The notes under the pieces are model-generated. The model was not told where the DNA came from, did no database searches, and was given only the letters and a program-made list of their open reading frames with translations. The position numbers were made by a program, and so were the translations under genes. A DNA stretch of 18,722 nt from VXLM01 sp034421575 (GTDB lineage: Bacteria > Chloroflexota > Dehalococcoidia > Lucifugimonadales > VXLM01): the NCBI GenBank assembly GCA_034421575.1, contig DAOUKG010000053.1:1-18722 (forward strand). The letters run 5' to 3'. Within the stretch, counting starts at the first letter, position 1. Every line of letters begins with the position of its first letter. Positions 15,406 to 18,722 of the stretch are shown here, piece after piece.

Positions 15406-16065
15406 ATGGGAAAGCACTATGACAATGCGTCCATACCCGACGTCATGCGCCGTGAGTTCGATGTCTACGAGAGGATAGCCGATCTAGGTATCGATCTTGG
15501 CGACTTCGAGGAAAACGTAACTTCAATCGCCGACCAGAACATTGCGCACATGGTCTTTCATGAGAGTGGACTGGTCTACCTCTCCGGCTCTTCCGGAGGG
15601 ATATACCCCATGAACGACGATGGGGACCGTATTGCCCACGGATTCCAGGGGGCGCAGGATGCGGCGGACCACCAGATAAAGAGACTGCATTGGGGGTTGA
15701 GCGCGGGGGGAGAGGGAGACCTCAACGACGTTCTCTATACCGTCAAGGCGCTGGGAATGGTTGTTACTCCGGGTGGAGGCACAACGAGCGCGGGACCTCC
15801 CGTAACGAACGGCTTTTCGTTTCGCTGGCAGTCTGTATTCGGAGGAGGGAAGGGGACGTACGCCGTTGACGGCATCGATCCCGGGGGATTTGCCGGCGTC
15901 CATGCTCGAAGCGCCATGGGAGGCTTCGACGGACGTTTTTCCATCGAGCCTGAGATCGTAGTCGCAATCCCCTCCAGCCTGGCAAGAGAAATCATCACCA
16001 ACCGGGGCTGGGTATTCCCACTGCCGCCGGCCATGCTTAAGAAGATCACGGCTGCCAGAGGGTAG
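15406..16065 (+). CDS. RidA-family (YjgF/UK114) protein, long form
   Basis: This 219-residue protein contains a RidA fold (about 40-190). LVYLSGSSGG corresponds to the usual 'vyvSGq.p' strand, GAQDAADHQIKRL to the helix, and AGVHARSAMG carries R168, matching the Arg that binds the substrate carboxylate in RidA. Canonical RidA proteins have about 130 residues and deaminate reactive enamine/imine intermediates. This one has a 40-residue N-terminal extension and longer loops (Gly-rich 121-130 and 146-162). GAGAGGG precedes the ATG. It is followed after 16 bases by a carboxymuconolactone-decarboxylase-family gene, so the two are likely one operon. The exact reaction is unknown. Confidence 0.82.
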   Translation: MGKHYDNASIPDVMRREFDVYERIADLGIDLGDFEENVTSIADQNIAHMVFHESGLVYLSGSSGGIYPMNDDGDRIAHGFQGAQDAADHQIKRLHWGLSAGGEGDLNDVLYTVKALGMVVTPGGGTTSAGPPVTNGFSFRWQSVFGGGKGTYAVDGIDPGGFAGVHARSAMGGFDGRFSIEPEIVVAIPSSLAREIITNRGWVFPLPPAMLKKITAARG

Positions 16066-16081
16066 CCCGGGAGGGCAAGTC

Positions 16082-16633
16082 ATGGCAAAGCTGCCTTACG
16101 TATCCAGAGACGATCTGCCTGAAGACAAGCGGCACGTGTACGACAGGATCGCCGAGACGCGCGGCAGCGTCGATCATATCTTTCGTCTTCTTCTCAACAG
16201 TCCGGATGCCGCGGAGGTCGCCACGAGCGTAGGGGAGTATATCCGGTACCGGTCACCGCTCGAACCTGCGATTCGTGAGATCGCCATATTGAGCGTCGCG
16301 CGCGAGTTGGACTGCGAGTACGAGTGGGCGCAGCATGAGCCGATAGCCCGACGAGACGGCGTCAATGACAGCACGATCGAGTCGATCCGAAACGGACGGG
16401 CTCCTATGGGCGTGCCGGCGAAGGAAGGCGTGTACGTGCAGGGCGTCAGGGAACTGGTGCGAAACGGCACGTTGAGCGACGCCACATATAAGGCAATCGA
16501 ACACCTGATTGGGCCGGCATTGACCTTGGATTTTCTCGTTCTCGTTGGGTATTACTCGATGCTGGCGCGCATCATGGCGACCTTTGAGATCGATCTTGAC
16601 GAGGGGCTTGAGGCGAACCTTCCCGACCTGTAG
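16082..16633 (+). CDS. Carboxymuconolactone-decarboxylase/AhpD-family protein
   Basis: This 183-residue helical protein has the CMD/AhpD layout. PAIREIAILSVARELDCEYEW (62-82) and H85 match the family's active-site helix. Only C78 is present where AhpD peroxidases use CxxC, so a disulfide-based alkylhydroperoxidase reaction is unlikely. The CxYEWxxH form is common in the wider family, whose reactions are mostly unknown. The gene lies 16 bases behind the RidA-family gene, and GGGAGGG sits about 7 bases before the ATG. Co-expression with a RidA-type protein suggests a shared catabolic step on a reactive intermediate, but this is inference. Confidence 0.87.
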   Translation: MAKLPYVSRDDLPEDKRHVYDRIAETRGSVDHIFRLLLNSPDAAEVATSVGEYIRYRSPLEPAIREIAILSVARELDCEYEWAQHEPIARRDGVNDSTIESIRNGRAPMGVPAKEGVYVQGVRELVRNGTLSDATYKAIEHLIGPALTLDFLVLVGYYSMLARIMATFEIDLDEGLEANLPDL

Positions 16634-16641
16634 CGACTTAA

Positions 16642-16783
16642 GTAACTGTTCAGACCTCGTGAGATCCCTCAACGCACACAGCCCACCGCCATACTCGCGA
16701 AAGAACGTCATCCCGCACCAGGATACGGGGCGGGTATCCGCCAGGTGTAGGGGGTATTCGCCTCGTCAACTCTGAACAATTAC
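16642..16783. repeat. Second MITE-like inverted-repeat element
   Basis: Terminal repeats GTAACTGTTCAGA (16642-16654) and TCTGAACAATTAC (16771-16783) match inversely at 12 of 13 positions and bound 142 bases without a gene. The interior holds GTCATCCCGC (16707-16716) and GCGGGTATCC (16730-16739), plus a GGATAC/GTATCC hairpin. The element starts eight bases after the upstream stop codon. A small non-autonomous transposon or a remnant of an insertion sequence fits. No target duplication is visible. Confidence 0.55.
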
Positions 16784-16799
16784 AGGCTTCATAACTTGC

Positions 16800-16829
16800 T
16801 TGAAATAGCCGAGTGGGTCACGCTACCAT
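16800..16829 (+). promoter_or_regulatory. Candidate promoter of the nicotinate phosphoribosyltransferase gene
   Basis: TTGAAA at 16800-16805 (5 of 6 to -35) and TACCAT at 16824-16829 (4 of 6 to -10) are 18 bases apart. The roughly 60-base leader that follows contains a small hairpin, CCGCT/AGCGG (16854-16867), and an AGGTGG ribosome site before ATG 16897. No known riboswitch was recognised. Confidence 0.3.
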
Positions 16830-16896
16830 ACCCACGGCCAAGGTTGTGACTAACCGCTCTCAAGCGGGATCAAACGACTGAAACATAGGTGGATTC

Positions 16897-17895
16897 ATGG
16901 TAAACGCCGATTTTGAAATACGTCGTTCTCTCCTGGTGGGCGAGACTGCCGATGTCTACCTGCAGCGAACGCTCACTATCCTTCGGAACGAGGGGGTCAA
17001 CCCCGTCGTGGCACTGGAGTTCTCCCCGCGTCGAGCGGGGGTGTTCTGCGGCATAACCGAAGTGCGTGCTCTGTTGTCTCGTGTTCTGCCGGAGAGCGGC
17101 ATTGAAGTCTGGGCTCTCAACGAAGGTGATCCCATCGAAGCGAGTGAGGTTGCCCTGCGGGTCAAGGCGCCATATAGCTCGGTCGGTCTGTACGAGACGG
17201 CCATCAGCGGCATACTGGCGCAGTGCACCGGATTTGCCTCCGCGGCCCGGGAGTGCGTTGATGCGGCTAAGGGAACGCCGGTGCTTGCACTGGGTGCTCG
17301 ACACGTTCATCCCGATGTTGCCGGGATTCTCGGCTACTCGGCGGTCGTCGGCGGGTGCGTCTCGTGCTCGACCATACAGGGCGCGCGGCTTGCGGGAATA
17401 ACACCGACGGGCAACATGCCCCATTCGCTTTCACTGCTGATGGGGGGAACGGTCCAAGCGATGGAAGCGCTTGACACGCACATGCCTCAAGAGGTGCCGC
17501 GAATCGCACTCGTAGATACATTCAGGGACGAGGGAGAAGAGGCTCTCGCGGTATCTCGCTCACTGAGAGAAAAGCTCAGAGGCATCAGGATCAATACGCC
17601 TTCGACGAGAGGCGGCGTCACTCCAGACCTCATCAAGGAGGTGCGGGCCCGGTTGGACCTGTCGGGATTCCGCCACGTGGAGATCATGGTAAGCGGCGGA
17701 TTGAACCCGGACCGCATAACAGAGTTCGTCGATGCTGAAGCCCCGGTGAACACGTTTGGCATCGGGGCTTACATCGCCGCCACGGGGCCGAACCCGTTCC
17801 ACATGGACATCCACGAGGTGGATGGGCGTCCTGTCGCCCGAAGGGGACGCATACCCGGCATTACGAACAACCCACGTCTCGGCAGGGTGATGTAG
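16897..17895 (+). CDS. Nicotinate phosphoribosyltransferase, short form
   Basis: This 332-residue protein belongs to the nicotinate/quinolinate phosphoribosyltransferase superfamily. These enzymes join a pyridine carboxylate to PRPP on the way to NAD. Typical pieces are GARHVHP (133-139), TGNMPHSL (171-178) with the probable catalytic H176, ALVDTF with D207, the ribose-phosphate-site MVSGGLNPDRI (264-274), and FGIGAYI near the end. It is shorter than the usual 400-plus-residue PncB and closer to the archaeal-type short form. Its own promoter is likely. No other NAD genes are adjacent. The superfamily is firm; nicotinate as substrate is likely but not certain. Confidence 0.85.
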   Translation: MVNADFEIRRSLLVGETADVYLQRTLTILRNEGVNPVVALEFSPRRAGVFCGITEVRALLSRVLPESGIEVWALNEGDPIEASEVALRVKAPYSSVGLYETAISGILAQCTGFASAARECVDAAKGTPVLALGARHVHPDVAGILGYSAVVGGCVSCSTIQGARLAGITPTGNMPHSLSLLMGGTVQAMEALDTHMPQEVPRIALVDTFRDEGEEALAVSRSLREKLRGIRINTPSTRGGVTPDLIKEVRARLDLSGFRHVEIMVSGGLNPDRITEFVDAEAPVNTFGIGAYIAATGPNPFHMDIHEVDGRPVARRGRIPGITNNPRLGRVM

Positions 17896-17924
17896 CGTCT
17901 CCCCCTATGTGCTCCACGTTCGGG

Positions 17925-18335
17925 CTACTCTGCGTCTATATCCTGCGCGAAGGTCAGCTTGTTGTCGTCAGGATCACGGACGTGAATCTCGCGTAAACCC
18001 CAAACCTGGTCCGTCGGCCCCATTTCGATCGGCACTGCCTTCGACACGAACTCCTCGTGCAGGAGATCGACGTCGTCCGTCCATATTATGACCCCGGTCC
18101 CCGGCACGCCGTCGCCGGAGAATGAGGAGACTCGCATCGCCGTATTGTCGCGCTTCACTCCCATGTGACAGGGATCGTCGCGATCACCGAAGGGCCGATA
18201 AGCGAACTGCAACTCAAAGCCCAGCTTACCGCAGTAGAACTCTTCCGCCGCCCGCGAGTCGGAAACGCCCAGAACAGGCGTCACGCCGAGTATCGATGTT
18301 TTACTCAATAACGGATTCCTAGTACTTACTGTCAT
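17925..18335 (-). CDS. VOC-family (glyoxalase/bleomycin-resistance-like) protein
   Basis: This 136-residue protein has the paired beta-alpha-beta-beta-beta pattern of the VOC fold. TPVLGVSDSRAAEEFYCGKLGF opens the first half, and LREIHVRDPDDNKLTF closes the second. The usual metal ligands are not evident: there is no His in the first strand and no Glu in the final strand. A binding role of the bleomycin-resistance type is therefore more likely than glyoxalase catalysis. The ATG at 18335 overlaps the upstream transposase stop as ATGA and has no clear ribosome site. The recognisable domain begins only at about residue 15, and an internal TTG near residue 10 is an alternative start. Confidence 0.8.
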   Translation of the reverse strand: MTVSTRNPLLSKTSILGVTPVLGVSDSRAAEEFYCGKLGFELQFAYRPFGDRDDPCHMGVKRDNTAMRVSSFSGDGVPGTGVIIWTDDVDLLHEEFVSKAVPIEMGPTDQVWGLREIHVRDPDDNKLTFAQDIDAE

Positions 18336-18722
18336 AATTCAGAGTAACGTTGTTTGAGGTTGCCGGGACGGACAACGGTCTTAGTCCACTCGAAGGGGGT
18401 CGGGTGTTCATTGCTGGCCTCGGTAAAGTGGTCGATAGCACGGCAGACCTGCTTGGGACTCGTGGCGCTCAGGTGTCGCAACACGGACCGAGTCAGGATG
18501 CTGAACCAGACCTCGATCTGGTTCAGCCAAGACGCATGTGTAGGCGTATAGTGGAAGTGAACCCGCCGATGGCGGGCAAGCCAACGGTCGTGCTTGGGCT
18601 TGTGCGTGACGAAGTTGTCCAGCACGACGTGAAGCTCGGTATCGGGATACTGCGCCACTATGCCGTTCATGAAGTCGAGGAACTCCCGTCGGCGCTTGCG
18701 GCGGTAGTGGCCCACCTTGACC
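18321..18722 (-). mobile_element. IS630-family insertion sequence, partial
   Basis: The left limit is placed only roughly, just past the transposase stop, where CTAGTACTTACTGTCATAATTC lies within the nominal N-terminus of the VOC gene. The other end is outside the window, so terminal repeats and the TA duplication cannot be checked here. Confidence 0.5.
18332..18722 (-). CDS. IS630-family transposase, C-terminal part (runs off right edge)
   Basis: About 129 residues of a DDE transposase are present; the reading frame stays open to the window edge, so the N-terminal DNA-binding half lies outside. HVVLDNFVTHK carries the second catalytic Asp, and SWLNQIEVWFSIL carries the Glu of the DDE triad. 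Both are characteristic of IS630/Tc1-like enzymes, which insert at TA. Both visible catalytic residues are intact, and no stop or frameshift is seen. The stop at 18332-18334 overlaps the start of the VOC gene. Confidence 0.9.
   Translation of the reverse strand, partial: VKVGHYRRKRRREFLDFMNGIVAQYPDTELHVVLDNFVTHKPKHDRWLARHRRVHFHYTPTHASWLNQIEVWFSILTRSVLRHLSATSPKQVCRAIDHFTEASNEHPTPFEWTKTVVRPGNLKQRYSEL

Noticed and set aside
16784..16896. Possible tRNA or riboswitch before the nicotinate phosphoribosyltransferase gene
   Set aside because: No cloverleaf, anticodon arm or T-loop could be drawn; only a 5-base hairpin is visible and no known NAD-riboswitch pattern was recognised.
1..18722. CRISPR array, toxin-antitoxin pair, phage or defence island
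   Set aside because: No regularly spaced direct repeats and no nuclease, helicase, reverse transcriptase or toxin-like proteins were seen on either strand.

Overview
The window reads as ordinary chromosomal DNA from a GC-rich (by eye about 60% GC) bacterium. It is packed with short metabolic operons, and two small mobile or repetitive elements sit between genes. The gene mix includes an amidohydrolase-2, an FMN hydroxyacid-oxidase homologue, a PIG-L hydrolase, an acyl-CoA dehydrogenase, a RidA/carboxymuconolactone-decarboxylase pair, lipoproteins with Thr/Pro-rich linkers, and ClpS. This mix suggests an aerobic heterotroph of the Chloroflexota (SAR202/Dehalococcoidia-like). That assignment is an inference from gene content; no rRNA or other phylogenetic marker is present.

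Layout: (1) 1-242: possibly the tail of a left-hand gene, then a REP-like palindrome. (2) 243-1337, minus strand: metal-dependent amidohydrolase, divergent from (3) 1474-6099, plus strand: a five-gene run encoding E1-alpha, E1-beta and E2 of a thiamine/lipoate 2-oxoacid or acetoin dehydrogenase complex, then a Nudix hydrolase and an alpha/beta hydrolase that overlap by ATGA. A clear sigma-70-like promoter precedes the run. (4) 6118-6864, minus strand: a lipoprotein resembling glycine-betaine (OpuAC-type) binding proteins, divergent from (5) 6967-10535, plus strand: ClpS, a lipoprotein with seven regularly spaced Asp-box repeats (predicted seven-bladed propeller), a PIG-L-type hydrolase with an altered catalytic motif, and an acyl-CoA dehydrogenase. 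(6) A 104-bp MITE-like element, then an FMN-dependent hydroxyacid-oxidase homologue on the minus strand (10666-11739). (7) 11895-16633, plus strand: a 653-residue glycosidase-like protein, TilS, a long RidA-family protein and a carboxymuconolactone-decarboxylase-family protein. (8) A second MITE-like element (16642-16783), a short nicotinate phosphoribosyltransferase (plus), a VOC-family protein (minus), and the C-terminal half of an IS630-family transposase running off the right edge.

I found no CRISPR array, tRNA, rRNA, toxin-antitoxin pair, phage module or recognisable defence system. The most interesting points are enzymes whose fold is clear but whose key residues are changed: the PIG-L protein (general-base Asp to Lys) and the FMN oxidase homologue (two active-site Tyr and one Arg position replaced). 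Others are the propeller lipoprotein, the unassigned glycosidase-like protein, and two inverted-repeat elements that share a core. I do not see convincing evidence of a wholly new multi-gene system.
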